Shown: positions 1 to 6,779, counted from the stretch's first letter. The stretch is DNA of 9,181 nt from JAQGHR01 sp031411935 (GCA_031411935.1 JANOBY010000544.1:1-9181); one strand, 5' to 3'. The notes: generated by a model not told the origin, from the sequence alone. Numbers and translations: made by a program.

Positions 1-769
1 CGTTCGTGCCCGTGACCCAGAGCTTGGGCATCTTGCCTTTCTTGAGGTAGACCGAGGGGTCCCACATCGAGAGCCACTTCTTGCCCTTCTCGCCCATGTT
101 CGAGAGCTCGGGCACCCACACCGAATTCTCGCCCAGGAACCCGCATCCGTACACGGGGACGGCGAACCGGAAGCGGTCGTCCACGCCCGACACGATGCTC
201 GTGAGGTAGCCGCCCCAGGAGATCCCCGTGACCCCCACGCGGTCGGGGTCGACCTCGGGCAGGGACCTCAGGAGCGAGTGGGCGAGCACCACGTCGCTCA
301 CGGCGTGATACGTCCACTGGTCGGTCACCGGCTCGTCCACCTGGCCGAAGCCTCCCCATCCGGGCGGTCCCCCCGCGTCGTGGCGTTCCCACTTGCCGTA
401 CGAGCCTTTGGGCACGGCGCCGCAGGTGTCCATCGCGATCGCGGCGTAGCCCCGCGAGGTCCAGAGCCGCACCCACTCGGCGAACGCGGTGCCGCCCCCC
501 CCGTGGACGAGCACCATTCCGGGGGCCTTCCTGCCGGGCTCAAGCCTGGGAAGGCCGACCCAGGCGAACACGCGGGTGGGCTTGCCCTTGTAGGCGGGTC
601 CGTCGAAGAAGACCGCCTTCACCCCTTCGGCCGCGAAGCCCGGGGCCTCGGCGAAGGCCGGGGGCCGCAGGGCGCCTTCGGGCAGGGTCATGGGCGAGGG
701 GTCCTGACCGCGGGCCGAGGGCATGAGGAGCCCCAAGGCCAGGGCCGAGATCGCGAGTGTTTGCCTCAT
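1..769 (-). CDS. Secreted alpha/beta hydrolase, acetyl xylan esterase / dienelactone hydrolase-like (3' end outside window)
   Basis: The frame is open from an ATG at 769 to the window edge, giving 256 codons without the C-terminus. AAGGAG (777-782 on the other strand) sits 7 bases before the ATG and fixes the start. Residues 1-21 look like a Sec signal peptide: a short basic start, a hydrophobic core (LAISALALGLL) and a probable cleavage near SARG-Q, so the enzyme is probably exported. An HGGGGT oxyanion-hole motif lies at about 89-94. The nucleophile elbow GISWGG gives Ser184 as predicted nucleophile. The catalytic Asp and His should lie beyond the edge. The spacing and the stretch around PGWGGF resemble planctomycete proteins annotated as acetyl xylan esterase or prolyl-oligopeptidase-type hydrolases. 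An ester substrate, possibly on a polysaccharide, is inference. The neighbour at 1055/1294 is divergent and functionally unrelated. Confidence 0.9.
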   Translation of the reverse strand, partial: MRQTLAISALALGLLMPSARGQDPSPMTLPEGALRPPAFAEAPGFAAEGVKAVFFDGPAYKGKPTRVFAWVGLPRLEPGRKAPGMVLVHGGGGTAFAEWVRLWTSRGYAAIAMDTCGAVPKGSYGKWERHDAGGPPGWGGFGQVDEPVTDQWTYHAVSDVVLAHSLLRSLPEVDPDRVGVTGISWGGYLTSIVSGVDDRFRFAVPVYGCGFLGENSVWVPELSNMGEKGKKWLSMWDPSVYLKKGKMPKLWVTGTN

Positions 770-1054
770 CCGTCCACTCCTTCAAGATGCGCGGTGACCC
801 CGGCGACCGTCGTGTGCGGGGTGGTCGTTATACGGGACCGGACGCCGCCACGCCACGGCCCCACGTGCGGGAAATTGGGAGGGGGCTGGCATCACGGTTG
901 CAACCACAGAAGCCAGGGCCGAGCCCTTGCCTCGATCCGGGCCTCCGGGCGGGCACGATTTCTCCGGAAGCCGGTGGAAATCTCGCCCGCTTGCCCAGGC
1001 GATCGCTTCGAGCCGGACACGGCGATCCCGACCGCCCCCTCCTGGAGTCTGCCC
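770..1054. other. Divergent intergenic region, 285 bp
   Basis: This stretch separates the minus-strand hydrolase from the plus-strand small ORF and DUF892 gene, so it should hold promoters for both sides. On the minus strand TATAAC (827-832) resembles a -10 box and would give a leader of about 50 bases for the hydrolase, but I find no good -35 at the right distance. A perfect 10-base palindrome, GGTTGCAACC, lies at 896-905 and could be an operator. I see no convincing gene here; short open frames on both strands are rich in Arg, Gly and Pro, as expected from GC-rich DNA read in the wrong frame. Confidence 0.5.
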
Positions 1055-1255
1055 ATGCCCCCCCCTCCCCCGAAGATTGCCCGCGACGGCGAGCCCCCCT
1101 CGGTTGATGTGACGCACTCCGGAGGCGAGCCCGAGGTGGTTTTGGACGGGGACAAGCCCCGCCTCGCCAACCCCACGCAAGCCCCCCTGCCCCCCGCGAC
1201 CGCCCGGTCCGCTTCCACTCAGGAGGTCGTGACCGATGCCGGGCCTTCCTCGTAG
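1055..1255 (+). CDS. Possible small Pro/Asp-rich hypothetical protein, 66 aa
   Basis: ATG at 1055 follows GGAG (1044-1047) at a spacing of 7, a usable ribosome binding site, and the frame ends at TAG 1253-1255. The product starts MPPPPPKIARDGEPP and is rich in Pro, Asp, Glu, Ala, Ser and Thr, with no Cys, no membrane segment and no recognised domain; it is probably disordered. Third positions are mostly G or C, as in the neighbouring genes. It ends 38 bases before the DUF892 start, so the two could be co-transcribed, and its composition resembles the disordered tail of that protein. The frame stays open far upstream, antisense to the hydrolase, so an open frame alone is weak evidence. It may instead be 5' leader of the DUF892 gene. 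Confidence 0.4.
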   Translation: MPPPPPKIARDGEPPSVDVTHSGGEPEVVLDGDKPRLANPTQAPLPPATARSASTQEVVTDAGPSS

Positions 1256-1293
1256 GACCGCCCTTTCTCCCTCCCCGAAGGATCAGGACCTTT

Positions 1294-2007
1294 ATGCCGA
1301 TCGCCACGCCGATCCAGAAGTTCACGCATGAACTTGGCTACGTTTATGACTCCGAGTTCCACTTCCTCGATGCCATGAGCCAGCTCAAGCCTCATGCGCA
1401 GTCGCCGTCGTTGCGGGCCATGCTCCGGGAGCACAGCGGCCAGGCCGAGGGCCAGATCCGCAACCTGGAGGGGGTCTTCGCCCAGATCGGGTTTCCGGCC
1501 GCCCGCGTGCTGAGCACCTCGGCCGCGGGGCTCGTGGCCGAGTCGGTGGCGATGGTCATGGAGGCCGTCGAGAAGCCGACTCTCCGCGATTGCGCGATCG
1601 CCGGCGCCCAGGCGAAGGTCGAGGCCCAGAAGGCCGCCTGCGACAGGTCGCTGGTGGCCGGGGCCGCCCTTCTCGGCCGCGAGCCCCTGTCGAATCTCCT
1701 CATCCAGAACCTCGAACAGGAAGTCCGCGCGATGAACCTTGCCGAGTCCCACGCCTCGGTCCTGCCCGTCGAGGCCCAGGCGGCCACGCCAGGCGCCCGG
1801 TTTGAGGAACCCCGGGGCATGATCTCCAACCAGGCCGATTCGCCCACCCCGACAACCCCGGACGTTTCGCCCGAGCCCCCCCGCGAGCCCGTCTCCGCGC
1901 CCGACGACGAGGAGATCCGCGGCGGCCTGGACGAGGACCCGGACCGGGGCCAGTCCTCCATCCCCACGAGCGACGAACTCGAAGTCCACATCGGGTCCGA
2001 CGGCTGA
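1294..2007 (+). CDS. DUF892 (YciE/YciF family) ferritin-like protein with acidic C-terminal tail
   Basis: 237 residues. ATG at 1294 is preceded by AGGA (1285-1288, spacing 5) and GAAGGA (1277-1282). Residues about 8-155 match the DUF892 four-helix ferritin-like fold: helix 1 with E21, helix 2 LREHSGQAEGQIRNLEGVF (E46, H47, E52), helix 3 QAKVEAQKAACD (E110) and helix 4 NLEQEVRAMNLAE (E141, E143). Family members are linked to stress responses in enterobacteria, and YciF has a dinuclear metal site. In helix 3 the usual VEHYE is VEAQK here, so the His and second Glu are Ala111 and Lys113; metal binding may be weakened or lost. Residues about 160-237 form a Pro/Asp/Glu/Ser-rich tail, probably disordered, which is extra compared with family members of about 160-170 residues. 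Family assignment is by eye; the function in this organism is unknown. Confidence 0.85.
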   Translation: MPIATPIQKFTHELGYVYDSEFHFLDAMSQLKPHAQSPSLRAMLREHSGQAEGQIRNLEGVFAQIGFPAARVLSTSAAGLVAESVAMVMEAVEKPTLRDCAIAGAQAKVEAQKAACDRSLVAGAALLGREPLSNLLIQNLEQEVRAMNLAESHASVLPVEAQAATPGARFEEPRGMISNQADSPTPTTPDVSPEPPREPVSAPDDEEIRGGLDEDPDRGQSSIPTSDELEVHIGSDG

Positions 2008-2016
2008 GTGATCGGC

Positions 2017-2060
2017 CCAGGAATCCTGCGGATTCCGGGTGGAAAGAGGGTTCGGCCCTC
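2017..2060 (+). terminator. Two tandem hairpins just after the DUF892 stop
   Basis: Nine bases after the stop, GGAATCC (2020-2026), a TGC loop and GGATTCC (2030-2036) form a perfect 7-bp stem, extended by two G-C pairs beyond one mismatch (2017-2039). Next comes GAGGG-TTCGG-CCCTC (2046-2060). No run of T follows on the plus strand, so a classical intrinsic terminator is not proven. The position directly after a gene that faces another gene favours transcript end formation or 3'-end stabilisation. Confidence 0.5.
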
Positions 2061-2127
2061 ATCCCTCCCCTGCAGCATCCCACTCCGGAATCTGGACGCT
2101 CGCCCTGGCTCGGTGAATCCCGTAAAG

Positions 2128-2163
2128 GCCCCGGTCGCCGCCGCATCCGTCGGAGACCGGGGC
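2128..2163. terminator. Strong inverted repeat between convergent genes, possible bidirectional terminator
   Basis: GCCCCGGTC (2128-2136) pairs perfectly with GACCGGGGC (2155-2163), and part of the 18-base loop can pair further (CCG with CGG). It lies 8 bases beyond the stop of the minus-strand TraR/DksA-type gene. On that strand the stem is followed by CTTTA, a weak T-rich tail. It could end transcripts from both sides. Confidence 0.5.
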
Positions 2164-2171
2164 TGAATCGG

Positions 2172-2978
2172 TTATTGCCCCACGGGGCTGTCGCCCGGGC
2201 CGGGCTGGGGGGCGATGCCTCCGCCGGTCTTCCCGCCCGAGATGCGACCATCGGCCACGCTCCCGCCCACGGCTCCGCCGGATCGGCCGGAATAGGATGA
2301 GGTGTCCTCGTGGTCGTCGTCGAGGGCCTGGTCGAAGTTGCCGCTGCCCAGGGCGTCTTCCAGGTTGCCGTCGTCGGGGTCGCCCTCGCCGATGTTGGTG
2401 CCCGCGAGGCCACCCACGGCGGTCCCTCCGCCCGCGGTGCCGGCGGCGTGCACGTCGTCGGGCGAGCGCTTGCGCCTGGGGGTGTTGTTCGTGAAGGGCT
2501 GGTCCAGGTCGTCCACGCCCGAGTGGTCGTTGCCCTCGCCGTGGCGGCGGTCGAAGTCGCCCAGGCCGCCCTCGGGCCGCCCGGTGTTCATGTTGACCTC
2601 CACGCCGTCGGCCACGGCGGCCGAGCACGCGGTGCAGTAGCGGGTGTAGGGAAGGAGCTCGAGGCGCTCGTCCAGGACCTCCTTGCCGCATCGCTCGCAG
2701 AGGCCGTAGGCGTCGCGGTCGAACCGGCCCAGGGCCTCCTGGACTTCCATCCGGATGTATTCCTCATTCTCATACAGGGTGGCGTTCAACTCCTGCATAT
2801 ATTGCTCGGTTCCCAGGTCGGCCAGGTGCATGGGGGCGTTCGAGAGGTTGCCCCCCGCCTCAGCGCCCAGGCCCGTGCGCGCCACATCTTCCAGGCTCTG
2901 GATGTCGCCCCGGAGTCGGGCGTCCATGGCCTCGAGCACCCCGCGGAACTGCTCGGCCCGCTTCTTCGTCATCGCCAT
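2172..2978 (-). CDS. TraR/DksA (YteA-like) C4 zinc-finger protein with Gly/Asp-rich tail
   Basis: 268 residues. The chosen start is the ATG at 2978 (MAMTKKRAEQ), with GAGG 5 bases upstream (complement of 2984-2987). An in-frame ATG further upstream would add a short basic segment but has no better support. Residues 1-85 are helical and include HLADLGTE (51-58), the HxADxxTE-type signature of the YteA/YocK branch of TraR/DksA. The zinc finger is C94-X2-C97-X17-C115-X2-C118 (CERCGKEV...YCTAC). DksA relatives bind the RNA polymerase secondary channel and tune initiation, often with ppGpp; whether this one does is inference. Residues about 165-268 form a long low-complexity tail with Gly-rich segments (about 180-192 and 233-254) and acidic stretches (LDDDHED), not found in short family members. 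The tail may be disordered or bind partners. The gene converges on the DUF892 gene and lies downstream of pyk. Confidence 0.85.
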   Translation of the reverse strand: MAMTKKRAEQFRGVLEAMDARLRGDIQSLEDVARTGLGAEAGGNLSNAPMHLADLGTEQYMQELNATLYENEEYIRMEVQEALGRFDRDAYGLCERCGKEVLDERLELLPYTRYCTACSAAVADGVEVNMNTGRPEGGLGDFDRRHGEGNDHSGVDDLDQPFTNNTPRRKRSPDDVHAAGTAGGGTAVGGLAGTNIGEGDPDDGNLEDALGSGNFDQALDDDHEDTSSYSGRSGGAVGGSVADGRISGGKTGGGIAPQPGPGDSPVGQ

Positions 2979-3226
2979 GATCGCCTCGAGGGTTCGCTTG
3001 TCCGGATCGGCGAAATGCCGCTTGCGTCGTGATCGGCAAGCGATCTCCATCTCGCAGACGGCGTGCCTTCCCGGCGCGACCCGACGGCCCGTCGCGCGAA
3101 TCCGAATCCGGTCCCCGGAGCATGCCCCTCCGGGGTCGCGTCGGGGGCCGGCCTGAGGATCGCCTCGCGGTCGGGTGAGAGAAATGCGGGGCGGGCATGC
3201 AACGGGCCTCGCGATCCGCTTCGCGG
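2979..3226 (-). promoter_or_regulatory. Structured gap between pyk and the TraR/DksA-type gene (three hairpins)
   Basis: Three perfect stems lie in this 248-base gap: CGCTTGC/GCAAGCG (3019-3025 with 3036-3042, 10-base loop), GCGCGAC/GTCGCGC (3074-3080 with 3091-3097, 10-base loop) and CCCCGGAG/CTCCGGGG (3113-3120 with 3128-3135, 7-base loop). Read on the minus strand they come after pyk and before the DksA-like start. They could be a pyk terminator, a structured leader or protein binding sites. None is followed by a clear T run. I found no convincing -35/-10 pair. Confidence 0.45.
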
Positions 3227-4687
3227 CTACTCCACCTCCTGCACGAACACCGCGTTGTGCACGGGGTTTCCGGGGACCGTGCCGCGCACCAGGACCACGC
3301 GATCTCCCTTCGCCACGAGGCCGCGGGCCCTCGCCCATTCCAGGGCCAACCCCAGCGACTGCGCGCCGTCGGTCAGCTCGGGCACGAGGATCGGCGTGAC
3401 CCCCCACAGCAGGCACATCTTGCGGGCCAGACCCTCCACGTCGGTCATGGCCAGCGTGGGGGCGTTGTAGCGGTGCTTGGACAGCGCGATGGCCGTCTTC
3501 CCGCTGTGGCTGGCCACCACCACCAGCCGCGCTTTCAGGCGGCGGCAGGCCATGGCCGCGGCCTCGACCACCACCTCGGTCGTCTCGGTGATCCAGCCCG
3601 ACTTCAGGACGGAAGGGCCGGGGTCGTGCCTCCCGTGGGTCTCGGAGGACAGGACCACCTCGGCCTCGCTGGCGATCCGGCTCATGGTCGAGACCGTCTC
3701 CACCGGGTACAGGCCGATGGCCGTCTCGCCCGAGAGCATCACGGCGTCGGTCCCGTCGAGCACCGCGTTGAACACGTCGGCGGCCTCGGCGCGGGTGGGG
3801 CGGCTGGAGGTCTCCATGCTCGCGAGCATCTGCGTGGCCGTGATCACCGGAACCCTCGCGCGGTGGCACGCGGTGATGATTCTTTTCTGGATCGCGGGAA
3901 CGCGGGCCACGTCCATCTCCACGCCCAGGTCGCCGCGCGCGACCATCACGGCGTCGGTCTCGGCCAGGATCGCGTCGAAGTTGTCCACCGCCTGCGGCTT
4001 CTCGATCTTGGAGACGATCAGCGGGTGGATCCCCCTCGCCTGGAGCTCGCGGCGCAGCCAGCGTACGTCCTCGGCCTGCCTCACGAACGACAGGCCCACG
4101 AACTCCACTGGGTTGTTCACCGCCCAGTCCAGGTCGCGCAGGTCCTTGTCGGTCAGCGCCTTGACCTTCAGGTCCGCGCCCGGCAGGTTGATCCCCTGCT
4201 TCGTGCGCAGGAGCCCCGCGAGCGTGACCATGAGCCGGGCCTCGCCGGGCCGGGTGTCGAGCACGGTCATGGCCACCGCGCCGTCGGCGAACAGCACCGA
4301 GTCGCCGGCCGTCAGGTCGTCGGCCAGCTCGCGATAGGTGCAGGTCAGCTCACGCGGGTCGTCGGTCGTGCGGTCGGCCACGAGCCGGAATTCCTGGCCG
4401 AGCTCGCACTCGACCGAGTCGCCGGGGATCGCGCCCAGGCGGATCTTGGGCCCGCCCAGGTCCTGCAACACGCCCACCTGGCGGTCGAGCTCCCTCGCCA
4501 CCGAGCGCACGGCGTCGAGCGTCGCGGTGTGGTCCTCGTGCGTACCGTGGGAGAAGTTCAGGCGGAACACGTCCACGCCCGCCTCGATCAGCCGCCTCAA
4601 CGTCTGAGGATCGCGCGAGGAGGGGCCCAGGGTGGCCACGATCTTGGTACGGACTTGGCCCAGAGGCTCAACGAGGGAGATCGACAC
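3227..4687 (-). CDS. pyk: Pyruvate kinase
   Basis: 486 residues, close to the usual 470-480. It catalyses phosphoenolpyruvate + ADP to pyruvate + ATP, the last step of glycolysis, in the cytoplasm. Visible motifs: TKIVATLGPSS (14-24), RLNFSHG (42-48, substrate Arg42 and the K+/ATP region), VSKIEK (225-230, catalytic Lys227 and Mg-binding Glu229), VARGDLGVEM (249-258, Asp253), ATQMLASM (284-291) and PTRAEAADV...MLSGETAIGLYPVE (297-330). The (beta/alpha)8 A domain is interrupted by a B domain at about 76-169 and followed by a C domain at about 355-486. The start is a GTG at 4687; no ATG lies upstream near the conserved N-terminus and no strong Shine-Dalgarno sequence precedes it (only CGAGA), so translation may depend on the gene 68 bases upstream. 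Allosteric effectors cannot be read from the sequence. All key residues I looked for are present. Confidence 0.97.
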   Translation of the reverse strand: MSISLVEPLGQVRTKIVATLGPSSRDPQTLRRLIEAGVDVFRLNFSHGTHEDHTATLDAVRSVARELDRQVGVLQDLGGPKIRLGAIPGDSVECELGQEFRLVADRTTDDPRELTCTYRELADDLTAGDSVLFADGAVAMTVLDTRPGEARLMVTLAGLLRTKQGINLPGADLKVKALTDKDLRDLDWAVNNPVEFVGLSFVRQAEDVRWLRRELQARGIHPLIVSKIEKPQAVDNFDAILAETDAVMVARGDLGVEMDVARVPAIQKRIITACHRARVPVITATQMLASMETSSRPTRAEAADVFNAVLDGTDAVMLSGETAIGLYPVETVSTMSRIASEAEVVLSSETHGRHDPGPSVLKSGWITETTEVVVEAAAMACRRLKARLVVVASHSGKTAIALSKHRYNAPTLAMTDVEGLARKMCLLWGVTPILVPELTDGAQSLGLALEWARARGLVAKGDRVVLVRGTVPGNPVHNAVFVQEVE

Positions 4688-4755
4688 GAGGGGGTCTCGA
4701 CGGGGGAAAGGAGGGAGGTCGTGGGCCGGGACGGGGACCGAGGCCGAGGTGACGT

Positions 4756-6231
4756 TCAGGCGTGCGAGGGGCTCTCGCCCCCCAGGCGGTCGAGGACCGA
4801 GCGGACGCGGGCCAGCTCGCGACGGGCCTGGTCCCGCTCGCGGGCCATCTCATAAAATTGATCGGGCGTGATCTCCTCGCCCACGTGCGAGGCGACCGGG
4901 GCGGGTGCGGGCGCGGATCGCAGGGCCTCGAGCGCGGCGTTCGCCGCGGAGAGCTCGGCGGCCAGCGCCTGGGCCCTGCCCAGGAACCCGTCGCGTTCGC
5001 TGCGCAGGGCTTCGGCTTCCTTCGCCTGCCCCTTCTGCTCGTGCAGGGCACGTTCGAGCTTCTGGGCGTTCGCGTCGCGGTCTCGGCGGAGGATCTGGAC
5101 GTCGGTGGCCAGGGCCTGATGCTCGCTCGTCAAGCGGTCGAACCGCGCGTGAGCGTCCTCCCCCTCCCGACGGGCCTGGGCCAGCGCGGACTCGTGGTCC
5201 CGCAGGGCCTCGGCCATCGCGGCCTCGCGCTCGAGGAGTCTCCGCCCGAGCTCGTCGGCCAGGCGGGCCGCCTCGTCGCGCTCGGAGGTCGCCCGCAGGA
5301 TGTCGGCGTTGGCGACCGCCAGGCGGCGATCCAGGATGTCGAGGTCGTCGGAGGAGACCAGCGTGCGGTCGTCCTGCTCTTCGAGCGCCGCCAGCCGTTG
5401 CCGGAGCTGCTCGCACTCCTCGCGCAGCGCCACAAGCTCGGCCGAGGCTCCGGGGGCCAGGCCGAGTTCGGTCCGGATCGGATCGATTTCGGGGACGAGG
5501 GTCGTCTGCGTGGGGGCCTCGCCGGACCAGGCCTCCAGGCGAAGGGCGAGGTTGTCGGCCGACGACCCGTCGAGGGGGCCGACCTCGGTGCGGGCGAGGT
5601 CCTGGTCCTCGATCCGGGTCTTCAAGGTCACCGGGTCGCCCGCGTGGGTGGCCTGGTCATCAATCCGGGGCAGGTCGATCTCGGTGCTGAAGGCGGATCG
5701 GTCGTCGACCTGGGTGTGGGGGGCGGACCGGTCGTCGATATCCTCCTCGCCCTTCCGGATCTGGGCCCACTCCTGGGTGAGGCTCGCGAGGTCGTGCTCG
5801 CCGTCGGCCAGGGGGGCGGGCGACTGGGCCTGGAGCTCGGCGATCCTCTGCCGGAGGTCGTCGAGCTCGGACAGGGCATCGGCCAGGGCCTGGTCGCGCC
5901 GGGCGATCTCGTGGTGCAGGCGCTCCACCCGGGCATCGACCGCGGGAGGCCCCGCCGCGGACGCGGGCGCGGTGGCCGCCGGATCCACGGTCGGCCGCTT
6001 CAGGATCGCCACGAAGATGTGACTGCACGCCTTGCAGCGGATCTTCCGGCCCAGATATTCGCTCCGGAACAGCCCGTCCACGCGGCACTCGGGGCAGTTC
6101 AGCACCACGCGGGTCGGCAGGCGGAACAGGAATCCGCAGAACCGGCACGCGACCTTCCGCCCCGCATACTCGGCGCGGAACTGGAGGTCGCGGGGACAAT
6201 TCGGACAGGGGATCGTGGCGAGCCTGGTCAT
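4756..6231 (-). CDS. Tandem zinc-ribbon and coiled-coil protein, function unknown
   Basis: 491 residues. ATG at 6231 (MTRLATIPCPNC) has AGGGG (complement of 6241-6245) 9 bases upstream; an ATG 34 codons earlier adds only Gly/Arg-rich sequence. Two N-terminal zinc ribbons share the same spacing: C9-X2-C12-X16-C29-X2-C32 and C46-X2-C49-X16-C66-X2-C69, each with an F-R-x-E-Y-x-G-R-K core, so they look like an internal duplication. Coiled-coil-type heptads cover about 101-136, 262-440 and 455-483. Between them (about 165-218) lies an acidic linker with repeated T-[QER]-[IV]-[DE] units (TQVDD, TEIDL, TRIED, TEVG). There is no signal peptide or membrane segment, so it is probably cytoplasmic. The ribbons may bind nucleic acid or protein. 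It lies 68 bases upstream of pyk on the same strand. I do not recognise a named family; the zinc-ribbon assignment is firm, the role is not known. Confidence 0.85.
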   Translation of the reverse strand: MTRLATIPCPNCPRDLQFRAEYAGRKVACRFCGFLFRLPTRVVLNCPECRVDGLFRSEYLGRKIRCKACSHIFVAILKRPTVDPAATAPASAAGPPAVDARVERLHHEIARRDQALADALSELDDLRQRIAELQAQSPAPLADGEHDLASLTQEWAQIRKGEEDIDDRSAPHTQVDDRSAFSTEIDLPRIDDQATHAGDPVTLKTRIEDQDLARTEVGPLDGSSADNLALRLEAWSGEAPTQTTLVPEIDPIRTELGLAPGASAELVALREECEQLRQRLAALEEQDDRTLVSSDDLDILDRRLAVANADILRATSERDEAARLADELGRRLLEREAAMAEALRDHESALAQARREGEDAHARFDRLTSEHQALATDVQILRRDRDANAQKLERALHEQKGQAKEAEALRSERDGFLGRAQALAAELSAANAALEALRSAPAPAPVASHVGEEITPDQFYEMARERDQARRELARVRSVLDRLGGESPSHA

Positions 6232-6303
6232 GACAAGATGCCCCTGAACGCCCCGCAGACCCTCGCCGAAACGCCCTGGCCCGAAACCAACCCGGGAAAA
6301 TTC

Positions 6304-6333
6304 AGGATAACCGAATCGCCCGGCACGCCTCAA
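6304..6333 (-). promoter_or_regulatory. Candidate sigma-70-type promoter for the zinc-ribbon gene (and pyk)
   Basis: On the minus strand TTGAGG (complement of 6328-6333) is followed after 18 bases by TATCCT (complement of 6304-6309). Each box matches four of six consensus bases. The predicted start of transcription near 6297 would leave a leader of about 65 bases before the ATG at 6231. Planctomycete promoters are poorly defined, so this is tentative. Confidence 0.35.
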
Positions 6334-6510
6334 TCAAAAGCCCGGAACCTTCGCCCAATTCCTGCCTTCCAAGCCGGACCACGCGGGGTTGCAACGATTG
6401 TAAGGCGCTCCATCCACCGCGCATGTTTCCCGGATCCGACATTTCCCCGGAATCCCCCCAAGATCCGCCCTCGGCGGCCGATAGGCTTCTGAGGGGATCC
6501 GCAGACGGAG

Positions 6511-6593
6511 CGCTTCCCGGAGAGGGAAGTCGGCAACCCCAATGATCGCGGACCGGAGGGGTCGCGATACTCTGGAAACGGGGCACCTCCAGA
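6511..6593 (+). other. Cluster of three hairpins, two with GGA in the loop
   Basis: On the plus strand, CTTCCC-GGAGA-GGGAAG (6513-6529) is followed by ATCGCG-g-ACC-GGAGG-GGT-CGCGAT (6545-6568) and TCTGGA...TCCAGA (6571-6576 with 6588-6593). The first two show GGAGA and GGAGG as 5-base loops. It may be a small RNA, a structured leader, or chance in GC-rich DNA. No promoter or terminator could be assigned. Confidence 0.35.
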
Positions 6594-6656
6594 ACCCCAG
6601 GCTCGTCGGACTCTCGGGATGGGCAACCCCCAGCGACCAGACAACCAACCCTCTCG

Positions 6657-6763
6657 CACGACAAGGCAAGTCTGGATCGGGCCTCGCGCGAAAATCGGGG
6701 TTCCACGGGTGCCCAGCCCACCAGGGCGTTCGGCCTCGCCCAGGAGCCCATGTGGACAAGCCA
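6657..6763. repeat. Diverged direct duplication, copy 1
   Basis: Aligned without gaps to 6780-6886 at an offset of exactly 123 bases; about 68 of 107 positions agree by hand. The best blocks are GGGCCTCGC (6679-6687), matched perfectly, and GCCCACCAGGGCGTTCGGC (6716-6734), matched at 17 of 19 positions. Confidence 0.6.
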
Positions 6764-6779
6764 TCAGTGGCACCCCACA

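Noticed and set aside
278..1054. Plus-strand open frame upstream of the 66-residue ORF
   Set aside because: It lies antisense to the hydrolase for most of its length and reads His/Gly/Arg/Pro-rich without domains; only the final 66 codons have a ribosome site and gene-like content.
782..1325. Overlapping minus-strand open frames of 108-165 codons
   Set aside because: Several frames are open at once in GC-rich spacer, all Arg/Gly-rich with no motif, and they run into the DUF892 gene on the other strand.
1219..2078. Minus-strand frames of 256 and 228 codons opposite the DUF892 gene
   Set aside because: The plus frame has a recognisable family; the antisense frames are mirror effects of codon bias.
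2979..3869. Upstream extension of the DksA-like frame to 565 codons
   Set aside because: The added part overlaps pyk in another frame and is Arg/Gly-rich; the ATG at 2978 has a ribosome site and begins the family-like sequence.
3197..4855. Plus-strand 552-codon frame opposite pyruvate kinase
   Set aside because: His/Gln/Arg/Gly-rich composition; pyruvate kinase on the other strand has all family motifs.
4762..6492. Plus-strand 576-codon frame opposite the zinc-ribbon gene
   Set aside because: Low-complexity Gly/Arg/Leu antisense reading; the minus strand shows paired zinc ribbons and heptads.
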